From positions 248,001-312,000 of the forward strand of contig NZ_MVHE01000001.1 of NCBI RefSeq assembly GCF_002086155.1: a DNA stretch of 64,000 nucleotides. The letters run 5' to 3'. This document shows, piece by piece, positions 1-9,251 of this stretch. Positions within the stretch are counted from its first letter, which is position 1. Each line of letters begins with the position of its first letter. The notes under the pieces are model-generated. The model saw only the letters and a list, made by a program, of their open reading frames with translations, made no database searches and was not told the DNA's origin. The stretch is from Mycobacterium angelicum (lineage in GTDB: Bacteria; Actinomycetota; Actinomycetes; Mycobacteriales; Mycobacteriaceae). Both the position numbers and the translations under genes were made by a program.

Positions 1-425
1 CTGCCGCTGTGCGCGGCCGCATGAGCTCCCGCCGGGTTCAGGCGGGGCTCGCCGGGCGGGCCACCCGCTCGCGGCGGAAAACCGTTGAGCGGCATGCCGG
101 TCCCACCACCGTAGGGGCCGGCGCCGGCGGCCGAGTAGGACAGGTCCACGCTGCCCGGGGCGCCCTCACGCACCGCGTCGGCCAGGGCGACCAAGTCGTC
201 CTCGTCGGGATGCTGCATGGGTAGTGGCTCGGCGTGGCGCACGAGTTCCCACCCGCGTGGCGCGGTGATGCGGCCGGCATGGCCGACGCACAGATCCCAG
301 GAGTGCGGTTCCCGCGCGGTTGCGAGTGGACCTACCACCGCCGTCGAGTCCGAGTAAACGAACGTCAACGTTGCCACTGCATAGTGCGGACACCCGGGCC
401 GGCAGCAGCGACGGGGTACGTTCAC
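1..425 (-). CDS. DUF3499 family protein, 3' end cut by window
   Basis: Read on the minus strand from a GTG at 425, the protein starts VNVPRRCCRPGCPHYAVATL and continues with TFVYSDSTAVVGPL and LCVGHAGRITAPRGWE. This matches the actinobacterial DUF3499 family (M. tuberculosis Rv3258c) as I remember it. A Cys pair (RCCRPGC) and a later Cys-Val-Gly-His (LCVGH) suggest a small metal-binding site; that is inference. The frame is open to base 1, so the C-terminus is missing; the visible tail is Gly/Pro/Ala-rich and low-complexity. It is divergent from the metallopeptidase-like gene at 515, with about 90 bases between them for both promoters. The family function is unknown. Confidence 0.85.
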   Translation of the reverse strand, partial: MNVPRRCCRPGCPHYAVATLTFVYSDSTAVVGPLATAREPHSWDLCVGHAGRITAPRGWELVRHAEPLPMQHPDEDDLVALADAVREGAPGSVDLSYSAAGAGPYGGGTGMPLNGFPPRAGGPPGEPRLNPAGAHAAAHSG

Positions 426-514
426 GATCGAAAGGCTATCGTGCGGAAACGCTGCGCAAGCGCCGGACACGCGCATCCGTTCTCGCCGCGATGTGCAACC
501 GTTACCATCGGGCG

Positions 515-1030
515 GTGAGCGATTCCCGAAGCTCGCCGCGCGGCGGTCGATCCGCGGGTGAGCCCGCTGGGCGGCTCGGACACCGAGCCCGGCGACGGGG
601 CCGCGATCTGCGCGGGCCGCTGTTGCCGCCGACCGTGCCCGGCTGGCGCAGCCGCGCCGAGCGCTTCGACATGGCAGTGCTGGAGGCCTACGAGCCGATC
701 GAGCGGCGGTGGCAGGACCGGGTGTCCCAGCTCGATATCGCCGTCGACGAGATTCCCCGCATCGCGGCCAAGGACCCCGAAAGCGTGCAGTGGCCACCAG
801 AGGTGATCGCCGACGGGCCGATAGCGCTGGCCCGGCTGATCCCCGCCGGTGTCGACGTCCGCGGCAATGCCACGCGGGCGCGAATTGTCTTGTTCCGCAA
901 GCCAATCGAGCGACGGGCGAAGGACACCATCGAACTCGGCGAATTGCTGCATGAAATCCTGGTGGCGCAGGTGGCCATCTATCTGGATGTCGACCCCACG
1001 GTCATCGACCCGACGATCGACGACGACTGA
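515..1030 (+). CDS. metallopeptidase family protein with degenerate HExxH (Rv3259-like)
   Basis: The 171-residue product has an Arg-rich N-terminus (RRRGRDLRG) and a conserved core from GPLLPPTVPGWRSRAERFD to the C-terminus. It resembles the zincin-like DUF found next to whiB2 in mycobacteria. The place where the family carries HExxH reads LLHEILVAQV, so His-Glu is kept but the second metal His is a Val. Catalytic activity is therefore doubtful. I chose the GTG at 515 because the upstream in-frame residues have no family similarity and read like an untranslated leader. It converges on whiB2, with 30 bases between stops. Confidence 0.8.
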   Translation: MSDSRSSPRGGRSAGEPAGRLGHRARRRGRDLRGPLLPPTVPGWRSRAERFDMAVLEAYEPIERRWQDRVSQLDIAVDEIPRIAAKDPESVQWPPEVIADGPIALARLIPAGVDVRGNATRARIVLFRKPIERRAKDTIELGELLHEILVAQVAIYLDVDPTVIDPTIDDD

Positions 1031-1060
1031 GGCGGTAGCGCGCGGCGCGCTGGAATCCCG

Positions 1061-1450
1061 TTAGATGATGCCGCGTTTGAGACGGCGGCGTTCGCGCTCG
1101 GAGAGGCCGCCCCAGATGCCGAAGCGCTCGTCATGAGCCAGGGCGTACTCGAGGCATTCGTGGCGGACCTCGCACCCCAGGCAGATCTTCTTGGCCTCGC
1201 GGGTGGAGCCGCCCTTCTCCGGGAAGAACGCTTCGGGATCCGTTTGCGCGCAAAGGGCGCGGTCCTGCCACTGGTCGGCAGGTATCGGTTCCGGCTCGGG
1301 CTCGAACACCTCGAACGCCTCGTAGGTCGGCGGCGCCTCAGGAACCAAACTCAGGTGCGGTCGGCCAATGACGATTGGCGACACTGGCACAGGACCGGAA
1401 GTGGTGTGCGGTGCGCTTCCCATTACGCCCCGAAGGTGCTCATAGGACAT
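1061..1450 (-). CDS. whiB2: WhiB2 iron-sulfur transcriptional regulator
   Basis: The 129-residue WhiB protein has four cysteines in the usual pattern (LCAQ, then CLGC, then HEC), which ligate a [4Fe-4S] cluster. It has the family turn GIWGG followed by the basic tail ERRRLKRGII that contacts DNA. WhiB2/WhmD is essential for septation and cell division in mycobacteria. The start at 1450 gives the long form, like M. smegmatis WhmD (129 residues); a shorter form starting at an internal Val, as annotated in M. tuberculosis, is possible. A strong GGAGGCGGAGG-like ribosome site precedes the ATG. Upstream lies a small dyad at 1491-1508. Confidence 0.95.
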   Translation of the reverse strand: MSYEHLRGVMGSAPHTTSGPVPVSPIVIGRPHLSLVPEAPPTYEAFEVFEPEPEPIPADQWQDRALCAQTDPEAFFPEKGGSTREAKKICLGCEVRHECLEYALAHDERFGIWGGLSERERRRLKRGII

Positions 1451-1774
1451 GCCTCCGCCTCCTCACTTATAGAGAGTGAAATGGTTTCCCACTGTTTTGA
1501 TGTACAGTTACCAAGTTCGAACAAGTGATCGAATCTCGGTCTGCGACACCGGAACCGGCCGGCCAACCGGGAAATGACACTGATGTGATTAGACACGGGT
1601 TCATCTATCGGGTCAAGCACTCCGCGGCATTTCCATATCATCTCGTGACTAAATTTCGGCGTTTCCGTTGTCGAAGGCCCACGGCGTGTCTTATGCCCCT
1701 CCTCACACTGGCGTTCGCCCGGGTCCCCCCACGGCAGGCAGGTGCAGCATCGCGGGCAGGTACTGTCCTGCGAT
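1451..1774. promoter_or_regulatory. whiB2-fbiA divergent intergenic region with small dyad
   Basis: This 324-base region holds the promoters of whiB2 (leftward) and fbiA (rightward). A dyad ACTGT-N8-ACAGT lies at 1491-1508, about 45 bases upstream of the whiB2 ATG, and TATAAG on the minus strand just before the ribosome site could be a -10. The stretch 1510-1774 has no gene I can support; it is locally less GC-rich than the flanking genes. Whether the dyad is an operator is inference. Confidence 0.35.
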
Positions 1775-2776
1775 GTGAAGGTCACCGTTCTGGTCGGTGG
1801 AGTCGGCGGCGCGCGCTTCCTGCTCGGAGTCCAGCAGCTGCTCGGCCTCGGCCAGTTTGCCATACCCGATGAGGACTCGGGCCACGAACTAACCGCTGTC
1901 GTCAACATCGGTGATGACGCCTGGATCCACGGCGTGCGGGTCTGCCCCGATCTGGACACCTGCATGTACACCCTCGGCGGCGGTGTCGACCCGGTGCGCG
2001 GCTGGGGACATCGTGACGAAACCTGGCACGCCAAAGAGGAACTCGCGCGCTACGGCATGCAGCCCGATTGGTTCGGCCTCGGCGATCGCGATCTGGCCAC
2101 CCACCTGGTGCGTACTCAGATGCTGCGGGCCGGCTACCCGCTGTCGCAGATCACCACGGCCCTGTGCGACCGCTGGCAACCGGGCGCGCGGTTGCTGCCC
2201 GCCAGCGACGACCGTTGCGAGACCCACGTGGTGGTCACCGATCCCGTCGAAGACGCCCCCCGCGCGATCCACTTCCAGGAGTGGTGGGTACGCTATCGCG
2301 CGCAGCTACCCACCCACAGCTTTGCCTTCGTCGGCGCCGAAAAGGCCAGTGCGACAACCGAAGTGGTGTCAGCCATCGCCGACGCCGACGTGATCATGCT
2401 GGCACCGTCGAACCCGGTGGTCAGCGTCGGCGCCATCCTGGCCGTCCCCGGTATCCGCGCCGCGCTGCGGGCGGCCACCGCCCCGGTCGTCGGCTACTCG
2501 CCGATCATCGGTGGAAAACCATTGCGCGGCATGGCCGATGCGTGCCTGGCGGTCATCGGAGTGGGTTCCACCGCGGCGGCGGTGGGCCGGCACTACGGCG
2601 GCCGAAGCACCACCGGGATACTGGACTACTGGTTGGTGCACGAGGGCGACGTGTCGGCTTCCGAAGCCGAAATCGACGGCGTGACGGTGGCAGCGATCCC
2701 GCTGATCATGAGCGACCCGAAGGCAACCGCGCAGATGGTTCGCGCCGGGCTGGAGCTTGCGGGCGTGACACCGTGA
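1775..2776 (+). CDS. fbiA: FbiA, phosphoenolpyruvate/2-phospholactate transferase of F420 biosynthesis
   Basis: The 333-residue FbiA/CofD protein starts [18 protein letters not shown], the nucleotide-binding N-terminus of this family. The family transfers a PEP- or lactate-derived moiety from an activated nucleotide to Fo, giving (dehydro-)F420-0. Conserved stretches include [13 protein letters not shown] [18 protein letters not shown] and [15 protein letters not shown]. The GTG at 1775 aligns with the known FbiA start; the ATG 33 bases upstream adds residues without family similarity. The stop overlaps the fbiB start (GTGA), so the two are almost certainly co-translated. Confidence 0.96.
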   Translation: MKVTVLVGGVGGARFLLGVQQLLGLGQFAIPDEDSGHELTAVVNIGDDAWIHGVRVCPDLDTCMYTLGGGVDPVRGWGHRDETWHAKEELARYGMQPDWFGLGDRDLATHLVRTQMLRAGYPLSQITTALCDRWQPGARLLPASDDRCETHVVVTDPVEDAPRAIHFQEWWVRYRAQLPTHSFAFVGAEKASATTEVVSAIADADVIMLAPSNPVVSVGAILAVPGIRAALRAATAPVVGYSPIIGGKPLRGMADACLAVIGVGSTAAAVGRHYGGRSTTGILDYWLVHEGDVSASEAEIDGVTVAAIPLIMSDPKATAQMVRAGLELAGVTP

Positions 2777-4113
2777 CCGAGCACGGTTCTGCCGCGCCGA
2801 TCGAGATCCTGCCGGTGGCCGGGCTTCCCGAATTCCGTCCCGGCGACGAGCTCAGCGTTGCCATCGCCGAGGCCGCGCCGTGGCTGCGCGACGGCGATGT
2901 CGTGGTGGTCACCAGCAAGGTGGTGTCCAAGTGCGAGGGCCGGCTGGTGCCCGCTCCCGAAGACGAAGAAGCACGAGACCAGTTGCGCCGCAAGCTGGTC
3001 GAAGACGAGGCGGTGCGGGTGCTGGCACGCAAGGGCCGCACGCTGATCACCGAGAGCCGGCTGGGGCTGGTTCAGGCGGCCGCCGGGGTGGACGGATCCA
3101 ACGTCGGGCGCTCCGAACTGGCCCTGCTGCCAGTCGACCCCGACGCCAGTGCCGCGGCGCTGCGCGCCGGTTTGCGCGAGCGGCTCGGTGTCACCGTCGC
3201 GGTGCTCATCACCGACACCATGGGCCGCGCCTGGCGCAACGGGCAGATCGACGCCGCCGTGGGCTCGTCGGGTTTGACTGTGCTGCACAACTATTCGGGC
3301 GCCGTCGATCGCCACGGCAACGAGTTGGTGGTGACCGAGGTCGCGGTCGCCGACGAGATCGCGGCCGCGGCCGATCTGGTCAAAGGCAAGCTGACCGCGA
3401 TGCCGGTCGCCGTGGTACGTGGGCTGAAGCTGACCGATGACGGCTCGACGGCACGGCAGCTGCTGCGTCCCGGGGCCGAAGACCTGTTCTGGCTCGGCAC
3501 GGCCGAGGCCATCGACCTCGGCCGCCGGCAGGCCCAGCTGTTGCGCCGCTCAGTGCGCCGATTCAGCGACGAACCGGTCCCCGCCGATCTCGTCGAATCC
3601 GCCGTCGCCGACGCACTCACCGCACCGGCCCCCCACCACACCCGACCGGTGCGGTTCGTGTGGCTACAGACGCACGCCCTGCGCGCGCGGTTGCTCGACC
3701 GGATGAAAGACAAGTGGCGCGCCGATCTGGCCGGCGACGGCAGGCCCGCCGACTCCGTCGAGCGACGCGTTGCCCGCGGCCAAATCCTTTATGACGCGCC
3801 CGAAGTCGTCATCCCCTTCCTGGTGCCCGACGGCGCGCACTCCTATCCCGATGCGGCGCGCACCGACGCCGAGCGCACCATGTTCACGGTCGCGGTCGGA
3901 GCGGCCGTGCAGGCGCTGCTGGTCGCGCTGGCGGTGCGCGGGCTGGGCAGTTGCTGGATCGGATCGACGATCTTTGCCGCCGACCTGGTCCGCGAAGAGC
4001 TGGACCTGCCCGCCGATTGGGAACCGTTGGGCGCCATTGCGATCGGCTACCCGTCCGAGCCGACCGGGTTGCGCGACCCGGTACCGGCCACCGAGCTGCT
4101 GCTGCGCAAATGA
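2773..4113 (+). CDS. fbiB: FbiB, F420:gamma-glutamyl ligase / dehydro-F420 reductase
   Basis: This is a two-domain protein of 446 residues. Residues about 1-250 are the CofE-type ligase that adds glutamates to F420-0 ([40 protein letters not shown]). Residues about 255-446 are an FMN nitroreductase-like domain ([13 protein letters not shown] near its start, GLGSCWIGS later) that in mycobacteria reduces dehydro-F420-0. The GTG start overlaps the fbiA stop by four bases, and the stop overlaps the mamA ATG (ATGA). Length and domain order are as expected for the mycobacterial enzyme. Confidence 0.96.
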   Translation: MTEHGSAAPIEILPVAGLPEFRPGDELSVAIAEAAPWLRDGDVVVVTSKVVSKCEGRLVPAPEDEEARDQLRRKLVEDEAVRVLARKGRTLITESRLGLVQAAAGVDGSNVGRSELALLPVDPDASAAALRAGLRERLGVTVAVLITDTMGRAWRNGQIDAAVGSSGLTVLHNYSGAVDRHGNELVVTEVAVADEIAAAADLVKGKLTAMPVAVVRGLKLTDDGSTARQLLRPGAEDLFWLGTAEAIDLGRRQAQLLRRSVRRFSDEPVPADLVESAVADALTAPAPHHTRPVRFVWLQTHALRARLLDRMKDKWRADLAGDGRPADSVERRVARGQILYDAPEVVIPFLVPDGAHSYPDAARTDAERTMFTVAVGAAVQALLVALAVRGLGSCWIGSTIFAADLVREELDLPADWEPLGAIAIGYPSEPTGLRDPVPATELLLRK

Positions 4114-5681
4114 CGACCTTCGCGGGCAAGGCAGCGGCATCGGCCGACAAAATCCGCGGCGGTTACTACACGCCGGCCGCGGTGGCCCGCTTCCTGGCCG
4201 GCTGGGTCCGGCAGGCCGGTCCGCGGATCCTGGAACCCTCCTGCGGCGACGGCGCGATCCTGCGCGAGCTGGCCGCCCGCACCGACCAGGCGCACGGCGT
4301 CGAACTCGTCGCAACCGAAGCGGCCAAGGCACGACAGTTCGCACCCGTCGACAACGCCGACCTGTTCACCTGGCTCGGCGGCCCGCAGCGCTGGGACGGT
4401 GTCGCGGGCAACCCGCCCTACATTCGCTTCGGGAACTGGGCGGCCGAACACCGCGCTCCCGCTTTGGAACTCATGCGGCGCCACGGGCTGCGGCCCACCA
4501 AGTTGACCAACGCATGGGTCCCCTTCGTCGTGGCGAGCACCGCCCTGGTGCGCGACGGCGGACGGCTGGGTCTGGTGCTTCCCGCCGAGTTGCTTCAGGT
4601 CAGCTACGCCGCACAATTGCGCGAGTTTCTGCTGAGCCGGTTCGCCGAGATCACCCTGCTGAGCTTCCAGCGACTGCTGTTCGACGGCATCCTGCAGGAG
4701 GTCGTGTTGTTCTGCGGTGTGGTGGGTGCCGGGCCCGCGCAGATCCGCACCGTCGCGCTACCCGACGCCGGCGCCCTCGACGCGGCGGACCTCGACGTAG
4801 AGCCCGCCCGCGCGCTGCTGCACGAGAACGAGAAGTGGACCAAGTACTTCCTTGACCCCGCACACATCCGGCTGCTGCGAACACTCAAACAATCCGAAGC
4901 CCTCACCCGGCTGGGCCGGGTGGCCGAGGTGGATGTCGGCATCGTCACCGGCCGCAACAGCTTCTTCACCTTCACCGACGCGCAAGCCAGCGAACTCGGA
5001 CTGCAACAACACTGTGTCCCGCTGGTCTCGCGCAGCGCCCAACTGTCCGGCCTGGTGTACGACATGGATTGCCGGGCCGGCGATGTCGCCGCCCAGCATC
5101 GAACCTGGCTGCTCAACGCGCCACCCGCGCCGGCCGACGCCGCCCTCGTCGCGCACATCGACACCGGCGAACAAGCCGGCGTACATCTGGGCTACAAATG
5201 CTCGATCCGCAGGCCGTGGTGGACCACGCCGTCGCTGTGGATTCCGGATCTGTTCATGCTGCGCCAGATTCACCGGGCACCGCGGCTGACGGTCAACGCC
5301 GCGGCGGCCACCAGCACCGACACCGTCCATCGGGTCCGGATCCAGCCGGGGATCAATGCGGCCGCGCTGGCGGCGGTATTCCACAACAGCGCGACGTTCG
5401 CCTTCGCCGAGATCATGGGCCGCAGCTACGGCGGCGGCGTGTTGGAGCTTGAGCCCCGCGAGGCCGAGCAGCTGCCCATCCCCGCACCGGCGGCCGCCGA
5501 CGCCGAATTGGCCGTCGACGTCGATCTGCTCTTGAAAGCCAACGAGATCGAAAAGGCCCTCGATCTGGTCGACCGGCGAGTGCTGATCGACCGACTCGGC
5601 TGGTCTGCGGATGTGGTGGCGGGTTGCCGGGCGGCGTGGACGGCGCTGCGCGATCGCCGGACCAAGCGGGGATCCCGGTGA
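4110..5681 (+). CDS. mamA: MamA, N6-adenine DNA methyltransferase
   Basis: The 523-residue protein has a SAM-binding motif ([11 protein letters not shown], about residues 42-52) and the gamma-class catalytic motif NPPY ([13 protein letters not shown]). This is the pattern of type II/IIG-like N6-adenine methylases such as M. tuberculosis MamA (Rv3263), which methylates an adenine in CTGGAG and affects promoter activity. The C-terminal half ([26 protein letters not shown]) is the target-recognition part. No restriction gene is adjacent, so it acts as an orphan methylase. It overlaps fbiB upstream and the NUDIX gene downstream by four bases each, which ties it to F420 genes in one transcript. 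Confidence 0.92.
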   Translation: MTTFAGKAAASADKIRGGYYTPAAVARFLAGWVRQAGPRILEPSCGDGAILRELAARTDQAHGVELVATEAAKARQFAPVDNADLFTWLGGPQRWDGVAGNPPYIRFGNWAAEHRAPALELMRRHGLRPTKLTNAWVPFVVASTALVRDGGRLGLVLPAELLQVSYAAQLREFLLSRFAEITLLSFQRLLFDGILQEVVLFCGVVGAGPAQIRTVALPDAGALDAADLDVEPARALLHENEKWTKYFLDPAHIRLLRTLKQSEALTRLGRVAEVDVGIVTGRNSFFTFTDAQASELGLQQHCVPLVSRSAQLSGLVYDMDCRAGDVAAQHRTWLLNAPPAPADAALVAHIDTGEQAGVHLGYKCSIRRPWWTTPSLWIPDLFMLRQIHRAPRLTVNAAAATSTDTVHRVRIQPGINAAALAAVFHNSATFAFAEIMGRSYGGGVLELEPREAEQLPIPAPAAADAELAVDVDLLLKANEIEKALDLVDRRVLIDRLGWSADVVAGCRAAWTALRDRRTKRGSR

Positions 5682-6217
5682 GCCCGCGCGACTCGGTGAT
5701 CGCCACGTTGACCGACTGGCAGCCCGCGGACCCGGCGCAGGACTCATTGCGGCATGCCGCGCTGGCCTTCGTGCTGGCCCGGGCCGACGCCTGCCGGCGC
5801 GAATGCGAAGCCGGCCACATCACCGCCTCGGCGCTGGTTCTCGACGACAGCGGCTCACGGGTGCTGCTCACGCTGCACCCGCGCGTCGGCCGATGGGTAC
5901 AGCTCGGTGGGCATTGCGACGAGGGTGACGACGACATCGTCGCCGCCGCACTGCGCGAAGCCACCGAGGAATCCGGGATCACCGGATTGCGTATCGACCC
6001 CGAGCTGGCGGCACTTCACGTCCATCCGGTCACCTGCTCGCTGGGCGTGCCGACGCGGCATCTGGACATGCAGTTCGTCGCACACGCGCCGGCCGGCGCG
6101 CAGATCGCGATCAGCGACGAGTCCGACGACCTTCGGTGGTGGCCCGCCGACGCCCTGCCACCCGGCACCGACTATGCGCTGGAGTACTTAGTCGCCCGCG
6201 CGCTGCGACGAGCGTGA
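5678..6217 (+). CDS. NUDIX hydrolase
   Basis: The 179-residue protein has a near-complete NUDIX box, GGHCDEGDDDIVAAALREAT followed by EESGI, giving the REATEESGI helix that binds the metal-diphosphate. The glutamate usually eight residues before the Arg is an Asp. The substrate cannot be told from sequence. The GTG start overlaps the mamA stop (GTGA). I do not remember a gene here in M. tuberculosis, so this looks like an accessory or lost gene at the end of the fbiAB-mamA transcript. The stop codon lies inside the first of two terminator-like hairpins. Confidence 0.85.
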   Translation: MSPRDSVIATLTDWQPADPAQDSLRHAALAFVLARADACRRECEAGHITASALVLDDSGSRVLLTLHPRVGRWVQLGGHCDEGDDDIVAAALREATEESGITGLRIDPELAALHVHPVTCSLGVPTRHLDMQFVAHAPAGAQIAISDESDDLRWWPADALPPGTDYALEYLVARALRRA

Positions 6218-6264
6218 AGCCAGCTTCACGTTGGGCATCGAGCGTGAAGCCAGTTTCACGCTCG
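6209..6264. terminator. tandem hairpin pair between convergent genes
   Basis: A 22-base unit (CGAGCGTGAAGCCAG followed by C or T, then TTCACG) occurs at 6209-6230 and again at 6239-6260, thirty bases apart. Each copy is self-complementary: CGTGAAG-N4-CTTCACG in the first, and CGAGCGTGAA/TTCACGCTCG with a six-base loop in the second. There is no T tract, which is common for mycobacterial terminators. The position between the NUDIX stop and the convergent manB stop fits a two-way terminator. Confidence 0.6.
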
Positions 6265-6284
6265 AGCGAGCCGCTCGCGAGGGC

Positions 6285-7364
6285 TCACACGTCGGACGAA
6301 TACCGGATTCCGCCGTCGGGAATGGAGACGCCCGGCCACACCCGGGCGCCACGCAGCAATTCGCAGCGTGCTCCGATGTCGGCGCCGTCGCCGATCACGC
6401 CGTCGCGGATCAGCGCCCGCGGACCGATACGGACGCCGAAGCCGATGATCGAGCGCTCGATCACACTGCCGGCCTCGATCTTGACGCCGTCGAAGATGAC
6501 TGCGCCGTCGAGCCGGACGCCGGGGCCGATCTCGGCACCGCGCCCGACGACCGTGCCGCCGATGAGCACCGCGCCGGGAGACACCGCCGCGCCGTCGTGC
6601 ACCAGCTGCTCGCCGCGGTGACCGTGCAGTGCCGGTGACGGCGCGATGCCGCGCACCAGATCCGACGATCCGCGAACGAAGTCTTCCGGGGTGCCCATGT
6701 CGCGCCAATACGTGGAGTCGACATAGCCGCACACCTTCACGTCGTGGGCCGAGAGCAGACTGGGGAATACCTCGCGTTCGACCGATACCTCACGGCCGCG
6801 CGGGATGCGGTCGATGATCTCGCGGCGAAAGACATAGCAACCGGCGTTGATCTGGTCGGTCGGCGGATCCTGTGTCTTTTCCAGAAACGCCGTGACGCGG
6901 CCGGCGTCGTCGGTGGGCACACAGCCGAATGCCCGCGGGTCGCCGACCCGCACCAGGTGCAGCGTGACATCGGAGTGGTGCGACTCGTGGAACTCCAGCA
7001 ACTGGCCCAGGTCGGCACCGGAGAGCACGTCGCCGTTGAACACCATCACGGTGTCGTGACGCAGCTTTTCGGCCACGTTGGCGATCCCGCCGCCGGTCCC
7101 CAGCGGAGTTTCCTCCGTCACATACTCGATCTGCAGACCCAGCTTGGAGCCGTCGCCGAACTCCGCTTCGAACACCTCGGCCCGATACGACGTGCCCAGC
7201 ACGACGTGCTCGATGCCCGCCGCCGCAATGCGCGACAGTAGGTGGGTGAGAAACGGCAGGCCGGCCGTCGGCAGCATCGGCTTGGGCGCCGACAGGGTCA
7301 GCGGCCGCAGCCGGGTGCCCTTGCCGCCGACCAGAACCACCGCATCGACTTGGCTGGGTACCAC
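6285..7364 (-). CDS. manB: ManB, GDP-mannose pyrophosphorylase
   Basis: The 359-residue nucleotidyltransferase starts VPSQVDAVVLVGGKGTRLRP; GGKGTRLRP is the nucleotide-binding loop of sugar-1-phosphate nucleotidyltransferases. Other conserved parts are VFNGDVLSGADL and DQINAGCYVF. A left-handed beta-helix tail of hexapeptide repeats (IGGTVVGRGAEIGPGVRL, VIERSIIGFGVRIGPRA) covers about residues 260-350. The M. tuberculosis ortholog (Rv3264c) makes GDP-mannose from mannose-1-phosphate for mannosylated cell-envelope glycans. It is last in the rmlD-wbbL1-manB run, one base after the wbbL1 stop, and starts with GTG. Confidence 0.93.
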   Translation of the reverse strand: MVPSQVDAVVLVGGKGTRLRPLTLSAPKPMLPTAGLPFLTHLLSRIAAAGIEHVVLGTSYRAEVFEAEFGDGSKLGLQIEYVTEETPLGTGGGIANVAEKLRHDTVMVFNGDVLSGADLGQLLEFHESHHSDVTLHLVRVGDPRAFGCVPTDDAGRVTAFLEKTQDPPTDQINAGCYVFRREIIDRIPRGREVSVEREVFPSLLSAHDVKVCGYVDSTYWRDMGTPEDFVRGSSDLVRGIAPSPALHGHRGEQLVHDGAAVSPGAVLIGGTVVGRGAEIGPGVRLDGAVIFDGVKIEAGSVIERSIIGFGVRIGPRALIRDGVIGDGADIGARCELLRGARVWPGVSIPDGGIRYSSDV

Positions 7365-7365
7365 C

Positions 7366-8286
7366 TCAGTGCCGCCCTTCTCCCAGTTTCAGCAGTCTCC
7401 GGCGCGAGCTGCGCACCATCAGCCGGGAGCGCACCGCCAGCGAAACCCGCAGCACCCAGCGCAGCGGGGCGCGCCACCAACCAGCGTGGCGGTCCGCCAG
7501 GAAGATATAGGTACTCCGGTGATGTGCGGCCAAATGACTTGCCGGGTCGCGGCCCGTCGAATGTCCCTTGTGGTGCAGTACCTCGGCCGAAGGCACATAC
7601 ACCGACAGCCAGCCGGCCTTGCCCAGCCTGTCGCCGAGGTCGACGTCCTCCATATACATGAAGTACCGCTCGTCGAAGCCACCGATCTGGTTGAACGCCG
7701 AGCGGCGCACCAGCAGACAGGAACCCGACAGCCAGCCCACGGGCCGTTCGCTGGGTTCCAGGCGCTCCTGCCGATAAGCCGCCGTCCATGGATTGTTCGG
7801 CCACAGCGGGCCGAGCACCGCGTGCATGCTGCCGCGGACCAGGCTGGGCAGATGCCGCGCCGACGGGTACACCGAACCGTCTGGATCGCGAATCAGCGGT
7901 CCCAGCGCGCCCGCGTGCGGCCAGCGCGCGGCCGCGTCCAGCAGGGCGTCGATACTGCCCGGACCCCACTGCACGTCCGGGTTGGCCACGATCACCCAGT
8001 CATCGAGCCAGGCCCCGCTATCCGGGTCGGCCCCGGAAAGCCGGTCGGAAAGCTGGGCCACCGTGCGATTCACCGCCGTGCCGTAGCCGAGGTTGGCTCC
8101 GGTCGGCAGCAACCGCACGTTGGGGTAGCGCTCGACGGCGGCCTCCGGTGTTCCGTCGGTGGAGCCGTTATCGGCCAGTAGAACGCTCACCGGCCGCTCG
8201 GTGGCCAGCGACAACGAGGCCAGGAACCGCTCTAGGTGCGGGCCCGGCGAGTAGGTCACCGCTACGACCGGCAGGACGTCAGCCAC
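7366..8286 (-). CDS. wbbL1: WbbL1, rhamnosyltransferase of the arabinogalactan linker
   Basis: This GT-A fold glycosyltransferase has the start region VVAVTYSPGPHLERFLASL, the motif LLADNGSTDGTPEAA, and VIVANPDVQWGPGSIDALL. In M. tuberculosis WbbL adds L-rhamnose to decaprenyl-PP-GlcNAc, building the disaccharide that joins arabinogalactan to peptidoglycan; the enzyme is essential. It acts at the inner face of the membrane. I chose the GTG at 8286, which overlaps the rmlD stop by eight bases and gives the usual N-terminus; an ATG at 8307 is the alternative. Its neighbour rmlD supplies the dTDP-rhamnose donor. Confidence 0.92.
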   Translation of the reverse strand: MADVLPVVAVTYSPGPHLERFLASLSLATERPVSVLLADNGSTDGTPEAAVERYPNVRLLPTGANLGYGTAVNRTVAQLSDRLSGADPDSGAWLDDWVIVANPDVQWGPGSIDALLDAAARWPHAGALGPLIRDPDGSVYPSARHLPSLVRGSMHAVLGPLWPNNPWTAAYRQERLEPSERPVGWLSGSCLLVRRSAFNQIGGFDERYFMYMEDVDLGDRLGKAGWLSVYVPSAEVLHHKGHSTGRDPASHLAAHHRSTYIFLADRHAGWWRAPLRWVLRVSLAVRSRLMVRSSRRRLLKLGEGRH

Positions 8287-9184
8287 GCGTAGAGGGTACC
8301 GGTCCATCAGACCCGTCTCGCGACGAAGCCGCCGCGAGCGCCGCGACAAGTGCAGGGCGCCAGGGCCTTAGCGGCGTCAAGCCGGCAGCGGCCCACGACT
8401 TACCGGATAGCGCCGAATAGCTCGGCCGCGGCGCGGGCCGGGGAAATCGGGTGCTGGACACGGGCCGCACCCGCTGCGGGTCGGCGCCGCTTTCTTCGAA
8501 AACCGCGCGGGCCTGGTCGAACCGGGAGACGGCGCCCTCGTTGGCGGCGTGCAGCACGCGGCCCTGGATATCGGTGTCGGTCAGCTGCAGCAGCCCGGCC
8601 GCCAGGTCGCCGACGTAGGTGGGCGAGCCGGTTTGGTCGTTCACCACATCGATCGGGTCGTCTTTGCCGGCCAGCCGCTGCATGACGGCGACGAAATCGT
8701 TGCCGGCACCGCCGGTGTACACCCAGGCGGTGCGCACCACGACGGCCTGCGGCAGCGCTGCCAATACCGCCTGCTCACCTGCCAGTTTGCTGCGCGCGTA
8801 CACGCCCTGCGGTGCGGTGGCATCGGTGGGTTCATAGGGCCGCGGCGGCGCCGCACCGAAGTCGCCGTTGAACACATAATCGGTGGAGACATGCAGTAAC
8901 CGGGCGCCGACGCCGGCACAGGCCCTGGCCAGGTGCTCCGGCCCGGTGGCGTTGACCGCGTAGGCTCGCGATTCGTCGCTTTCGGCGCCGTCGACGTTGG
9001 TGTAGGCCGCGCAATTGACCACCACATCGCCGGTTCGGATGTTCGCCGCGGCGGCGTCCGGGTCGGTGATGTCCCACTCCGAGGAGGTCCTGGCCAGCAC
9101 GTCGCGCCCGCTACGGGCGGCCAGCGCCGACAAATGGCGACCCAACTGGCCGCCGGCACCGGTGATCACAAGCCTGCCCGACAT
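8279..9184 (-). CDS. rmlD: RmlD, dTDP-4-dehydrorhamnose reductase
   Basis: The 301-residue short-chain dehydrogenase has GAGGQLG near the N-terminus for NADPH binding, and the catalytic Tyr-Lys pair in VYARSKLAGEQAV. It carries out the last step to dTDP-L-rhamnose, the donor used by WbbL1. The ATG at 9184 gives MSGRLVITGAGGQLG, matching the family start. It is first in the minus-strand operon and divergent from lcp1, with 67 bases between the starts. Confidence 0.95.
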   Translation of the reverse strand: MSGRLVITGAGGQLGRHLSALAARSGRDVLARTSSEWDITDPDAAAANIRTGDVVVNCAAYTNVDGAESDESRAYAVNATGPEHLARACAGVGARLLHVSTDYVFNGDFGAAPPRPYEPTDATAPQGVYARSKLAGEQAVLAALPQAVVVRTAWVYTGGAGNDFVAVMQRLAGKDDPIDVVNDQTGSPTYVGDLAAGLLQLTDTDIQGRVLHAANEGAVSRFDQARAVFEESGADPQRVRPVSSTRFPRPAPRPSYSALSGKSWAAAGLTPLRPWRPALVAALAAASSRDGSDGPVPSTRG

Positions 9185-9251
9185 GCGTTCGAGTCTGGCA
9201 CGCCGAGTTCCGCTACCCGGAAAGCGGCTGTGACACAAGTAACCTACAGTG

